From assembly GCA_943333125.1 (NCBI GenBank), contig CALQSB010000011.1, forward strand, positions 1 to 64,000: DNA of 64,000 nucleotides, written 5' to 3'. Below the pieces are notes generated by a model. That model was not told where the DNA came from, ran no database searches, and saw only the letters and a program-made list of their open reading frames with translations. Source of the DNA: Chitinophaga pinensis (GTDB lineage Bacteria; Bacteroidota; Bacteroidia; Chitinophagales; Chitinophagaceae). Of this stretch, positions 38,824-46,519 are shown in pieces; the first letter of the stretch is position 1, and every line of letters begins with the position of its first letter. The translations under genes and the position numbers were made by a program.

Positions 38824-39066
38824 TCATCTTTTCAGTCCGTCCAGTAAGAACTCTAGTCCATTCAATTTTATCTCATAAATGGTCTGCAATAAAATCCCCA
38901 GTTTCCCTTTAGGAAAACCCTTGCGATTAAACCATTCAAGATAACTTACAGGAAGATTTCTCAAAATAGTTCCATTGTATTTTCCGAATGGCATTTTCAT
39001 CGTCATTAACTGAATCAGCAATTCAGGGTCTGGTCCAAAAGTTTCAGCGTTATTATTCTTCTGCAT
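38824..39066 (-). CDS. DUF3820 family protein
   Basis: 80 aa from ATG 39066. The core MPFGKYNGTILRNLPVSYLEWF...GFPKGKLG is the DUF3820 signature, a small protein resembling exonuclease-associated modules; function unknown. The first 14 bp overlap the end of the upstream rluD-like gene, so translation is probably coupled. Longer starts inside that gene are possible but would use its other frame. Confidence 0.8.
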   Translation of the reverse strand: MQKNNNAETFGPDPELLIQLMTMKMPFGKYNGTILRNLPVSYLEWFNRKGFPKGKLGILLQTIYEIKLNGLEFLLDGLKR

Positions 39067-40102
39067 TTTTAAACTGACTGTATTTTCTCCATTTTTCAAT
39101 AAGTAATTCCATGTCTTCAGGGAGATCGCTGGTAAATAAAGTATTTTCTTTGGTAGTAGGATGTACAAAACCCAGTTCTTTTGCGTGTAGGGCTTGTCGT
39201 GGGCATATCGAAAAACAGTTGTCGACGAATTGTTTGTATTTTGTATACACCGTTCCCTTTACAATTCTGTCGCCACCATAAAAATCATCACTGAATAATG
39301 GATGGCCGATATACTGCATATGCACTCTGATCTGATGTGTTCTTCCTGTTTCAAGCCTGCATTCCACAAGTGTTACATAGTTAAATCGTTCCAGTACTTT
39401 ATAATGGGTGATAGCTTCTTTTCCATGATCACCTTCGGGATATGCGGTAAATAATTTTCTGAGTTTTTGATGTCGGCCAACATGTGCAACAATAGTGCCT
39501 TCGTTCTCATCAAAATTTCCCCATACAAGAGCTACATATCTTCTGTGAACGGTATGGTCGTAAAATTGCTTCGCCAGTTCAGTCATGGCTTTTTGTGTTT
39601 TTGCCATCACCATCAAACCGCTTGTGTTTTTATCTATACGGTGAACAAGGCCATATCTTGGGAGTGAAGTGTCATCTAATTCAGGCGCTTGTTTTTTCAA
39701 ATGAAAAGCCGCCGCATTAAGCAAAGTGCGATCTGGATTTCCACTTCCCGGATGTGCAACCATGCCCACAGGTTTGTTTAATATAAAAAGATCATCATCT
39801 TCATAAACTATGTTCAGAGGGATATCCTGAGGAACAATTTCCGAGCTTTCCGGGTTTTTATTGTCTAAAATTAAAACTCGGTCACCCGCTTTAATTTTAT
39901 AATTGTTTTTTATTGGAGCATCATTTACCAACACCATTTCGTTTTCAATGGCTTGCTGAATTTTATTTCTGGTCGCGCCTTCAACTCTTGCCATTAAGAA
40001 CTTATCAATACGTAATGGTTCCTGGCCTTTGTCTATAATCAGCGATAATTTCTCATACAACTCTTCTGATTCTGATAAGTCTTCTTCTATTTCGTTATTC
40101 AT
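39053..40102 (-). CDS. RluD-family RNA pseudouridine synthase
   Basis: 349 aa. Isomerises uridine to pseudouridine, probably in 23S rRNA. An N-terminal S4 RNA-binding domain (LRIDKFLMARVEGATRNKIQQAI) precedes the catalytic domain with RYGLVHRIDKNTSGLMVMAK, where the Asp in HRID is the nucleophile. Further motif RTHQIRVHMQYIGHPLFSD. Complete. RluD-like by length and domain order, but exact target positions cannot be read. Confidence 0.93.
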   Translation of the reverse strand: MNNEIEEDLSESEELYEKLSLIIDKGQEPLRIDKFLMARVEGATRNKIQQAIENEMVLVNDAPIKNNYKIKAGDRVLILDNKNPESSEIVPQDIPLNIVYEDDDLFILNKPVGMVAHPGSGNPDRTLLNAAAFHLKKQAPELDDTSLPRYGLVHRIDKNTSGLMVMAKTQKAMTELAKQFYDHTVHRRYVALVWGNFDENEGTIVAHVGRHQKLRKLFTAYPEGDHGKEAITHYKVLERFNYVTLVECRLETGRTHQIRVHMQYIGHPLFSDDFYGGDRIVKGTVYTKYKQFVDNCFSICPRQALHAKELGFVHPTTKENTLFTSDLPEDMELLIEKWRKYSQFKNAEE

Positions 40103-40214
40103 TTTGTGATAAAATTATAATTCCAGTGTTTAAAGAAAATAAGTTCCGTGTTTCGTCAGAAAATCATTTAAATGCAAACCTGAATGATGACGATTTCTCA
40201 ATCGATAAAAAAAA

Positions 40215-40222
40215 TACCTTTG
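40215..40222 (+). promoter_or_regulatory. -7 box of lipB
   Basis: TACCTTTG, 17 bp before the TTG start at 40240, so the mRNA leader would be about ten bases. Confidence 0.5.
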
Positions 40223-40239
40223 CAAATTAAATTAAAGCA

Positions 40240-40959
40240 TTGGATAAGCAACAGGTAATATTTACAGATCTGGGAATAATCGATTATAAGTCGGCCTGGG
40301 ACTATCAGGAAAGACTGCTATTGCATAATGTTGAAATAAAAACACAAGCCCGAAAAGCCGAACAAAATCAGGATTCTTTTAGTTTGCCCACAACCAATCA
40401 TTTTATCCTTTGTGAACATAGTACCGTGTATACTTTAGGAAAAAGCGGGAATATTGCCAATGTATTACTCACCAATGAAGAAATGTTAAGTAAAGGGATC
40501 GATTTTTTCAGAACTAACAGAGGGGGCGATATTACTTTCCACGGTCCTGGTCAAATTGTAGGTTATCCAATAATGGATCTAGAAAAATTCAAAACTGATA
40601 TCGGCGTTTACCTGAGAAATGTAGAAGAAGTTATCATTCGCACGGTCGCTGAGTATGGTATTGTGGGCGAAAGAAGCAAAGGCGAAACAGGAGTTTGGAT
40701 AGAAAGTGAAGTTCCTGGAAAAGAGCGAAAAATCTGTGCAATAGGAGTGAGGTGCAGCCGCTGGATAACAATGCACGGATTTGCTTTGAATGTAAATACC
40801 AACCTTGATTATTTCAATAATATTGTTCCCTGTGGAATCGTCAATAAACAAGTCACCTCGCTTGAAAAAGAACTAGGCAAAACTATTGATATGGATGAAG
40901 TTAAAGCAAAAATAAAAAACAATTTCGAACAGGTATTTGAGGTAAATCTTAATGTTTAG
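40240..40959 (+). CDS. lipB: Octanoyltransferase LipB
   Basis: 239 aa from a TTG start; no ATG exists near the family N-terminus. Transfers octanoate from acyl carrier protein to lipoyl domains. Motifs RGGDITFHGPGQIVGYPI, KICAIGVRCSRWITMHGFALNVN and VPCGIVNKQVTSL contain the catalytic Lys and Cys. Complete. Its stop overlaps the stop of the convergent exported-protein gene by 4 bp. Confidence 0.95.
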   Translation: MDKQQVIFTDLGIIDYKSAWDYQERLLLHNVEIKTQARKAEQNQDSFSLPTTNHFILCEHSTVYTLGKSGNIANVLLTNEEMLSKGIDFFRTNRGGDITFHGPGQIVGYPIMDLEKFKTDIGVYLRNVEEVIIRTVAEYGIVGERSKGETGVWIESEVPGKERKICAIGVRCSRWITMHGFALNVNTNLDYFNNIVPCGIVNKQVTSLEKELGKTIDMDEVKAKIKNNFEQVFEVNLNV

Positions 40960-41816
40960 TTATTCGTTTTTGATTTATCCTTACTGATTAAAACTTTATT
41001 CTTTTCAAAAATAATCCCATCTTCATAGATTTCAAATCGGAACCATCCGGCATGAATAAAGTTGGATTTTTCTACGTATAAATAATCTTCTGTGATTTTT
41101 TTTATTTCAAAAATCAATTTTTCATCTTCATCATAAAAACGGATACTGTATTTTTTTGAATTAATATCCGTAAGGTGAATGACAACGATGTTTTGTTTTG
41201 AAGTAAATATTCTGCTACTGGGAAATGCGGTTTCAATTATTTTTTTTGGAGTAATTAGGACCGCTTTTATTTGAGACGAGTCTGCGGGAGTTATTACTGC
41301 AGTCTTTACTTTATTTTGATCTTTTTTATTTTTTATTTCTGTCTTATTCGGTTTAAGATCAGCTGTATCTTTTTTGGGAGTTGTTGTTTCTGTGTTAACC
41401 AGACTGGTATTATCTTTTATGATCACTTCTTCTTTGGGATAGTTTCTGATATCCATGGATTCAAGTTCAGGCATATCTTTAACGGGCCTGGCGGGCTTAC
41501 CTATTTCATAAGTACCTCCTTCAAAAGTAATGGCCAGCCGGTAATACATTTTATTATAAGGAGGGGCATTATCAGGATAGCCATTTTCGGCATTCTGTGG
41601 GTTTAATACCGTTCCAATTGTAGAGTAATTTTTTAAGCTGTCATAAGACCGCTGAATAAGGATATTTTGAATGGGTTTTTGGTATTCATTCAGCCAGCTT
41701 ACTATAATTTTCCCATTCAGATTTTTAACGCTAATTGAAGGCAGCACTTTCTGGCCGGATACTGATAGGTTTCCGATTACAAAAAAGAATAAAAAATGGC
41801 AACTAAGTTTTTTCAT
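40956..41816 (-). CDS. Exported protein with a fibronectin-III-like domain
   Basis: 286 aa from ATG 41816 (MKKLSCHFLFFFVIGNLSVSGQ signal); a TTG 21 bp upstream is possible. Residues about 25-105 look like a fibronectin type III fold (ISVKNLNGKIIVSWLNEY ... NKMYYRLAITFEGGTYEIG). A Lys/Thr/Asp-rich linker follows, then a beta-rich C-terminal domain (YSIRFYDEDEKLIFEIKKI). Function unknown; probably periplasmic or surface-exposed. Confidence 0.78.
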   Translation of the reverse strand: MKKLSCHFLFFFVIGNLSVSGQKVLPSISVKNLNGKIIVSWLNEYQKPIQNILIQRSYDSLKNYSTIGTVLNPQNAENGYPDNAPPYNKMYYRLAITFEGGTYEIGKPARPVKDMPELESMDIRNYPKEEVIIKDNTSLVNTETTTPKKDTADLKPNKTEIKNKKDQNKVKTAVITPADSSQIKAVLITPKKIIETAFPSSRIFTSKQNIVVIHLTDINSKKYSIRFYDEDEKLIFEIKKITEDYLYVEKSNFIHAGWFRFEIYEDGIIFEKNKVLISKDKSKTNN

Positions 41817-41903
41817 TTTGCTAAAAAAATCCTTCAACCGAAAATTTGGTTACTCAATATTTTTGATTTTTAGTTTTGCAAATATAAACGGATGAAATTT
41901 GAA

Positions 41904-42809
41904 TTAAAAAACTAAAGTATTTTCCGGTAAAGAATCGTTGCCTTGCAAGCCACCTGTATGCAGGCATAAAATGCGGCTTCTTTCAGGGAAGTAATCTGTT
42001 TTTATTTTTTCAGTTATTGCAAACATCATTTTGCCGGTATAAACAAAATCTGTAGGTATGCGGTAGTCCTTATAAAAATCATTCATGAATTGTATAAGGG
42101 CATCTGTTTTTTTTGCATATCCTCCGAAATGGTATTCATTTAAAATTAACGGCTTGTTATACGGCTTATTGTTTAAAAGGAAACTAATTCTTTCTTCAAG
42201 ATCAGTCATGCCTTTTAAAACAGGCACCGCAATAATTTTAGTATTATCGCTTGCGCTGCTTATTATCCCAGCTAAAGTAGTAGCGGTTCCTGTTGCAGTA
42301 CAAACATGGGTAGCATTCAGGTCATTTAATTCAGTCATAATCATTGACGCCCCTTTAGCGCCTAATGGATCATAGCCGCCTTCAGGAATAAACACAAATT
42401 CAGAAGGGATAATATTCAGCAATTTCGTAATCCGGTCTTCGTTAATAAGTGGATATTCTTTTCTGTCTAAAAAAATAAGTTGCATTCCATATTCTTCGCA
42501 AATCAAAAGTGTATGCGATTTTTTTGCTGGCGATTCTCCTCTCACCAATCCAATACTTTTCAATCCCACAGAACGACAATGAAAAGCAGTGGCCGCAAGA
42601 TGATTTGAATAAGCTCCACCTAAGGTGACAATGGTGGCTTTGTTTGTTGATTTAGCGGCCTCAATAAAATAATGAAGTTTGAAAAGTTTATTGCCAGAAA
42701 CTACCGGATGTATTAAGTCAAGTCTTGCCACCAAGAGCTCAATTTCTTTTTCTTTAAGAAAAGGAGCGGAAATCGTGTCGATTTTTATGCTTGCTAATTT
42801 GGCAATCAT
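41904..42809 (-). CDS. PLP-dependent ACC deaminase/D-cysteine desulfhydrase family enzyme
   Basis: 301 aa. PLP-fold type II enzymes of this family act on 1-aminocyclopropane-1-carboxylate or D-cysteine. The PLP lysine lies in VVSGNKLFKLHYF, the phosphate or substrate loop in TLGGAYSNHLAATA, and the C-terminal LHTGGLQGN closes the site. Compact form. Without structure-level comparison the two activities cannot be separated. Its promoter region adjoins the first 178-bp repeat. Confidence 0.88.
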   Translation of the reverse strand: MIAKLASIKIDTISAPFLKEKEIELLVARLDLIHPVVSGNKLFKLHYFIEAAKSTNKATIVTLGGAYSNHLAATAFHCRSVGLKSIGLVRGESPAKKSHTLLICEEYGMQLIFLDRKEYPLINEDRITKLLNIIPSEFVFIPEGGYDPLGAKGASMIMTELNDLNATHVCTATGTATTLAGIISSASDNTKIIAVPVLKGMTDLEERISFLLNNKPYNKPLILNEYHFGGYAKKTDALIQFMNDFYKDYRIPTDFVYTGKMMFAITEKIKTDYFPERSRILCLHTGGLQGNDSLPENTLVF

Positions 42810-42855
42810 TTTGATAGATTAAAAAAGTATTTATTATTTTCGCACCGGTAATTTA

Positions 42856-43033
42856 AACCTGGGTTTTGCAGTTGGAATCGTGATGAAAGGAAAAAAGGCA
42901 ATAAAGACGGGTGTTTGAGCCGATATTTTGGACGAAAGCATAATGAATTATGTAGAGATCAAAATATCAAGCAAACGCTTGTCTTTGCAGCATTTTTTTC
43001 TTGTAATAGATTTCAACTGCAAAATCTGGGTTT
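42856..43033. mobile_element. MITE-like element, copy 1 (178 bp)
   Basis: The element begins AACCTGGGTTTTGCAGTTG and ends with the near-inverse CAACTGCAAAATCTGGGTT, giving terminal inverted repeats of about 24 bp. It has no coding capacity. It differs from copy 2 (44031-44208) at about four positions. It ends 31 bp before the nucleotidyltransferase ATG and so may supply promoter sequence. Extra T/A at both ends makes the exact border and any target duplication unclear. Confidence 0.8.
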
Positions 43034-43064
43034 AAAAATGCAAACACAATTTAGCAGTATAATT

Positions 43065-43967
43065 ATGAAACCTACATTACTAATTTTGGCAGCAGGGATG
43101 GCCAGTCGTTATGGAAGTATGAAACAGACCGAGGGATTTGGTCCTTCAGGAGAAACAATTATGGATTATTCAATCTATGATGCAATAAAGGCCGGCTTTG
43201 GAAAAGTGGTTTTTATCATCAGAAAAGATTTTGCGGATTCTTTCAAATCCAATTTTGGAAATAAACTGGAAGGTAAAATAGAAGTGGATTATGTGTATCA
43301 GGAAATGGATTCCTACATCAGCAAAGAGTATTTAAACCCAGAAAGAACTAAGCCCTGGGGAACCGGTCATGCTGTGTTGTGCGCCGCAACTGCTGTTAAA
43401 GAGCCATTTGCCGTAATTAATGCAGATGACTATTATGGCACTGATGCCTTCGTTAAAGCCGCAGCTTTCCTTAATTCTGCCTGCAATGAAAATACCTATG
43501 CAATAATTGGCTATCAGCTCGACATGACTTTAAGTGAACACGGAACAGTAAGTCGTGGAGTTTGTAAAGTAGATGATCAGCAGAATTTGATATCAATTAA
43601 AGAGTGTACCAAAATATATAAAGATTCATCGGGAAAAGTAGTATATGAAGAAAATGGGACGCTTTCCGAAGTTCCTGGAGATTCCAGCGTTTCGATGAAT
43701 TTCTGGTGCTTTCATCCTTCAGCTTTCGGGCCGACTCAAAAACTATTTGAATCTTTTGTTGCTCAAAATACCAGTAATATTAAATCAGAATTCTTTATTC
43801 CGATTATTGCTGATGATTTTATTACAAGGGAGAACAATCAAATCAAGGTGATACCAACCACTTCAAAATGGTTTGGGGTAACATACAAAGAAGATGCGCC
43901 TGGCGTAAAAGAAAGTATTGATCGTTTGGTGAACGAAAAAATTTATCCTCCATCATTGTGGGGATAG
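43065..43967 (+). CDS. Nucleotidyltransferase family protein
   Basis: 300 aa from ATG 43065; an ATG at 43038 would add 9 residues. Longer frames would run into the MITE-like repeat and are rejected. The Rossmann-like sugar-nucleotide transferase opening is clear: LILAAGMASRYGSMKQTEGFGPSGE with the nucleotide-binding loop, then AVINADDYYGTDAF for the metal Asp, and a later SVSMNFWCFHPSAF. Likely activates a sugar phosphate with an NTP; product unknown. Bracketed by two direct copies of a 178-bp element and ended by a strong terminator. Confidence 0.87.
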   Translation: MKPTLLILAAGMASRYGSMKQTEGFGPSGETIMDYSIYDAIKAGFGKVVFIIRKDFADSFKSNFGNKLEGKIEVDYVYQEMDSYISKEYLNPERTKPWGTGHAVLCAATAVKEPFAVINADDYYGTDAFVKAAAFLNSACNENTYAIIGYQLDMTLSEHGTVSRGVCKVDDQQNLISIKECTKIYKDSSGKVVYEENGTLSEVPGDSSVSMNFWCFHPSAFGPTQKLFESFVAQNTSNIKSEFFIPIIADDFITRENNQIKVIPTTSKWFGVTYKEDAPGVKESIDRLVNEKIYPPSLWG

Positions 43968-43976
43968 TAAGGAAAT

Positions 43977-44010
43977 AAAAAAGGCAATCAACGAAGATTG
44001 CCTTTTTTTA
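43977..44010. terminator. Terminator after the nucleotidyltransferase gene
   Basis: Stem aaggcaatc/gattgcctt with loop aacgaa, flanked by A's and T's, starting 10 bp after the stop. It can work in both directions and so may also serve the convergent protease gene. Confidence 0.88.
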
Positions 44011-44030
44011 TATTGTTATTGAACAGGTTT

Positions 44031-44208
44031 AACCCGGATTTTGCAGTTGGAATCGTGATGAAAGGAAAAAAGGCAATAAAGACGGGTGTTTGAGCCGATA
44101 TTTTGGACGAAAGCATAATGAATTATGTGGAGATTAAAATATCAAGCAAACGCTTGTCTTTGCAGCATTTTTTTCTTGTAATAGATTTCAACTGCAAAAT
44201 CTGGGTTT
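44031..44208. mobile_element. MITE-like element, copy 2 (178 bp)
   Basis: Same orientation and length as copy 1, about 98% identical by eye, with terminal inverted repeats starting AACCCGGATTTTGCAGTTG. Its right end overlaps the stop codon of the protease gene (44207-44209). Confidence 0.8.
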
Positions 44209-45328
44209 AATTTCCTTTGATCATAAATACGTAGTCCTGTACTTTTTTAATTTGGGTCACTCTGTCCGTTTTTCTCAAAATAGGTTTTGAAGTAATGCGA
44301 ATGTTTTCATTTTCCTTGATTTTTCTCATCTCATTTATAGCGCTGTAGATATTGGATGATTTAATCGCATAAACAACGCCTTCTGAATTTGCTTCTTTGC
44401 TGGATACAACACCCACCAGTTCGCCATTTTTATTAATAACAGGAGAACCGCTGTTTCCTTCGTTAGCTAAAGTACTCAGCTGACAAAAGATTGGATCCAA
44501 TTGGTATCCATTTTGTGCACTAATGTAACCTTCGCCATAAACAATTTCCTGCTTGGGATAACCGAGCATAAAAACCTGTTCTCCAAGATCGGCATCAGTT
44601 TTCTTAATACTGAATGGCAAAGAAGGGATTTTTTTAAAATCGCGGTCTGTAATTTTAATAATAGCGAGGTCATTTTCGGGGTTCACATAAACAGACTCGG
44701 CCAGATATTGCTCACCTTTATTATTTTCAACAATTAATTGATTTTTGACCTCATCCAAAACGTGGGCATTGGTGATAATATAATTATTGTCAACATCAAT
44801 CATGAAGCCTGTTGCTCTGAATTTGCTTTCCAAACGAGGCTTTTCGATAGGGGCTTGTAGCTCGGATGCGCTCTTAAGCTTGCCGATTTGATTTTCTAGC
44901 CTCTTGTATTTCACATCCTGTTCTTTCAGTTTTTCAACCAAAGGCCTGATGTTGTTTTGTTTATTGTCGCTGAAAATAGAAACAATCAAAAAACACGATA
45001 CCGAAACAATAATAGCAATGGTGGCTGCAACGGCAATTGTTCTTTTGTGCTTGCCCCAAAGGTAAACGAGTTTGGATTTGCCAGTTAAAGGGGATTTTGA
45101 AATAGACCCTTCCTCAGAAAGTTGATCTTCAACTTCATTGAGTCTGTTTTTAAGTCTTTTAAAGTCAGCGTATTTTTCTAAGTCCTGAATAAAAAAGAGG
45201 TGTTCAACTACCATTTGATCGAATTCGGCATTATTTTTTCTCATTTCTTCAAAATGAAAAAGTTCCTGAGCGCTCATTTCGCCATTGCTGTATCTTTCTA
45301 CGGTGTCTAATAATAATGATTCTTCCAT
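44207..45328 (-). CDS. Membrane-anchored trypsin-like protease with an anti-sigma-like cytoplasmic N-terminus
   Basis: 373 aa. Residues 1-96 are hydrophilic and helical (TVERYSNGEMSAQELFHFEEM), resembling the cytoplasmic start of Bacteroidetes anti-sigma factors. One membrane segment lies at about 97-119, a periplasmic coiled coil at about 126-155, and an S1C protease domain from about 168 with His189 (TNAHVLDE), Asp220 (ENDLAIIKI) and Ser293 (NEGNSGSPV). No PDZ domain. It follows an ECF sigma gene by 87 bp on the same strand, so it is inferred to be a signal-sensing partner. Its TAA stop is formed by the end of the adjacent 178-bp repeat, so a few residues may have been lost. Confidence 0.88.
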   Translation of the reverse strand: MEESLLLDTVERYSNGEMSAQELFHFEEMRKNNAEFDQMVVEHLFFIQDLEKYADFKRLKNRLNEVEDQLSEEGSISKSPLTGKSKLVYLWGKHKRTIAVAATIAIIVSVSCFLIVSIFSDNKQNNIRPLVEKLKEQDVKYKRLENQIGKLKSASELQAPIEKPRLESKFRATGFMIDVDNNYIITNAHVLDEVKNQLIVENNKGEQYLAESVYVNPENDLAIIKITDRDFKKIPSLPFSIKKTDADLGEQVFMLGYPKQEIVYGEGYISAQNGYQLDPIFCQLSTLANEGNSGSPVINKNGELVGVVSSKEANSEGVVYAIKSSNIYSAINEMRKIKENENIRITSKPILRKTDRVTQIKKVQDYVFMIKGN

Positions 45329-45415
45329 ATTATTTCAATTATTAGTAATCAATATATTTTTGCTTGCTTTTTATAGCCTTGAATATTTTGGTTGAAATGG
45401 CATTATAATTTATAG

Positions 45416-45982
45416 CTATTTCAGATTTTTATATTCGGCAAAAAATAGTTTTTTCAATCTCACCAGACATTTATATTTCTGGGTTTTTGCATTGTCGGCA
45501 TTGGTATAACTAAATTCGGAAGCGATCTCCTGCATATGCTTTCTTTCAATATAATAAGCCTCCAGTAAACTCTTGCAGGGCTCTCCGATTTTGGCCATTG
45601 CCTGTTCCATGATGTCAAAACTTGCTTGACGTTTTTTATATAAATCTAAATCTTCATCAACAGATACAACTTGATTGAAATCATCTGTTTGAGATATAAA
45701 TCTTTGTTGTTGCTGTAGCTTTTTTAACCATAATCTTTTACAAACAGAATAAATAAAAGTTTTCAGCTGACAAGTAAGAATAAAGTCCGGATTTAATGCT
45801 TTTTCATAGAGAACAATCATCGATTCCTGAAAAATATCAGCAGCATCATCAATAGTGCCTTTGTTGTTCAAAATCAAATTTTGAATCATTTTATAATTAG
45901 CCTTATAAATGAGTTCAATGGATTCCTTATTTTGACTTGCTAACCCCTCCAGTAAAATTTTGTCCTGCCCGTTATTATTCAC
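45416..45982 (-). CDS. ECF-type sigma-70 family RNA polymerase sigma factor
   Basis: 188 aa from GTG 45982. Region 2 is visible in DDAADIFQESMIVLYEKAL and the following LKTFIYSVCKRLWLKKLQQQ. Region 4 is visible in CKSLLEAYYIERKHMQEIASEFSYTNADNAKTQKYKCL, a helix-turn-helix. There is no region 1 or 3, as in ECF factors. First in an operon with the membrane-bound protease. An 8-bp inverted repeat (GGTAACCC/GGGTTACC) lies 31-67 bp upstream. Confidence 0.9.
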   Translation of the reverse strand: MNNNGQDKILLEGLASQNKESIELIYKANYKMIQNLILNNKGTIDDAADIFQESMIVLYEKALNPDFILTCQLKTFIYSVCKRLWLKKLQQQQRFISQTDDFNQVVSVDEDLDLYKKRQASFDIMEQAMAKIGEPCKSLLEAYYIERKHMQEIASEFSYTNADNAKTQKYKCLVRLKKLFFAEYKNLK

Positions 45983-46012
45983 GACGTGTACTTTATACTA
46001 TTAATGTTGATT

Positions 46013-46049
46013 GGTAACCCGAAAATAAAAATAAAAATCAAGGGTTACC
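46013..46049. promoter_or_regulatory. Inverted repeat GGTAACCC/GGGTTACC in the divergent sigma/lipoprotein region
   Basis: Perfect 8-bp arms at 46013-46020 and 46042-46049 enclose a 21-bp A-rich spacer, about two helical turns centre to centre. The position between divergent genes favours an operator over a terminator. The GTAAC core is also reminiscent of ECF -35 elements, so autoregulation is conceivable. Confidence 0.45.
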
Positions 46050-46060
46050 TTTTTTAAAAA

Positions 46061-46089
46061 TTGGTATTATACCGCAAATTATAATTTTA
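46061..46089 (+). promoter_or_regulatory. Promoter of the small lipoprotein gene
   Basis: TTG at 46061-46063 and TAATTTTA at 46082-46089, 21 bp apart, followed by a 19-bp A-rich stretch up to the ATG. Confidence 0.5.
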
Positions 46090-46108
46090 AACCAAAAAAA
46101 AAACAACA

Positions 46109-46306
46109 ATGAAAAAATTCTTAGCAATTGCGTTAATCGCAGCAACATTAACTTCATGTGGTGGTGGTAAAACAGAAGAAGCTGCTCCAGCTACTGATAC
46201 AGCTGCTGTTGTAGCTCCAGTTGAAACTCCAGCTCCTGCTGTTGTTGATACTACTGTTAAAGCTGCTGATACTACAGCTCCTGCTGCTGCTCCTGCTACT
46301 AAGTAA
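46109..46306 (+). CDS. Small Ala/Pro/Thr-rich lipoprotein
   Basis: 65 aa. Lipoprotein signal MKKFLAIALIAATLTSCGGG with Cys17 as acylation site. The remaining residues are low-complexity A, P, T, V and D without structure, probably a tethered spacer or highly expressed small envelope lipoprotein. Divergent from the ECF sigma gene. A strong terminator follows. Confidence 0.75.
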   Translation: MKKFLAIALIAATLTSCGGGKTEEAAPATDTAAVVAPVETPAPAVVDTTVKAADTTAPAAAPATK

Positions 46307-46365
46307 TTATAAGAAAGATTTGATTCATTATCATTTCTTATTAAAATTAATATAGCAAAAATATT

Positions 46366-46395
46366 AAAGCCATTCCCTCAAGGAGTGGCTTTTTT
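46366..46395 (+). terminator. Terminator after the small lipoprotein gene
   Basis: 11-bp stem aaagccattcc/ggagtggcttt (one G-U pair) with a T-run, 60 bp after the stop. Confidence 0.8.
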
Positions 46396-46519
46396 AATGT
46401 TTATAATCTCTAAACCCCGACTTCTTCAAGATTTCGGAACTAAAATCTTTTTCTTCAATCAGTCAATTCTACCTTTATAGAGCTAATTTTGCTGCTTGGA
46501 AACTCAAAGCAATATAAAT

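Noticed and set aside
42915-43064. Longer N-terminus for the nucleotidyltransferase
   Set aside because: The extra residues are translated repeat DNA (copy 1) and precede the normal family start MKPTLLILAAG.
46013-46056. Inverted repeat with T-run read as a terminator
   Set aside because: It lies between two divergent gene starts, where no transcript needs ending, and the loop is 21 nt.
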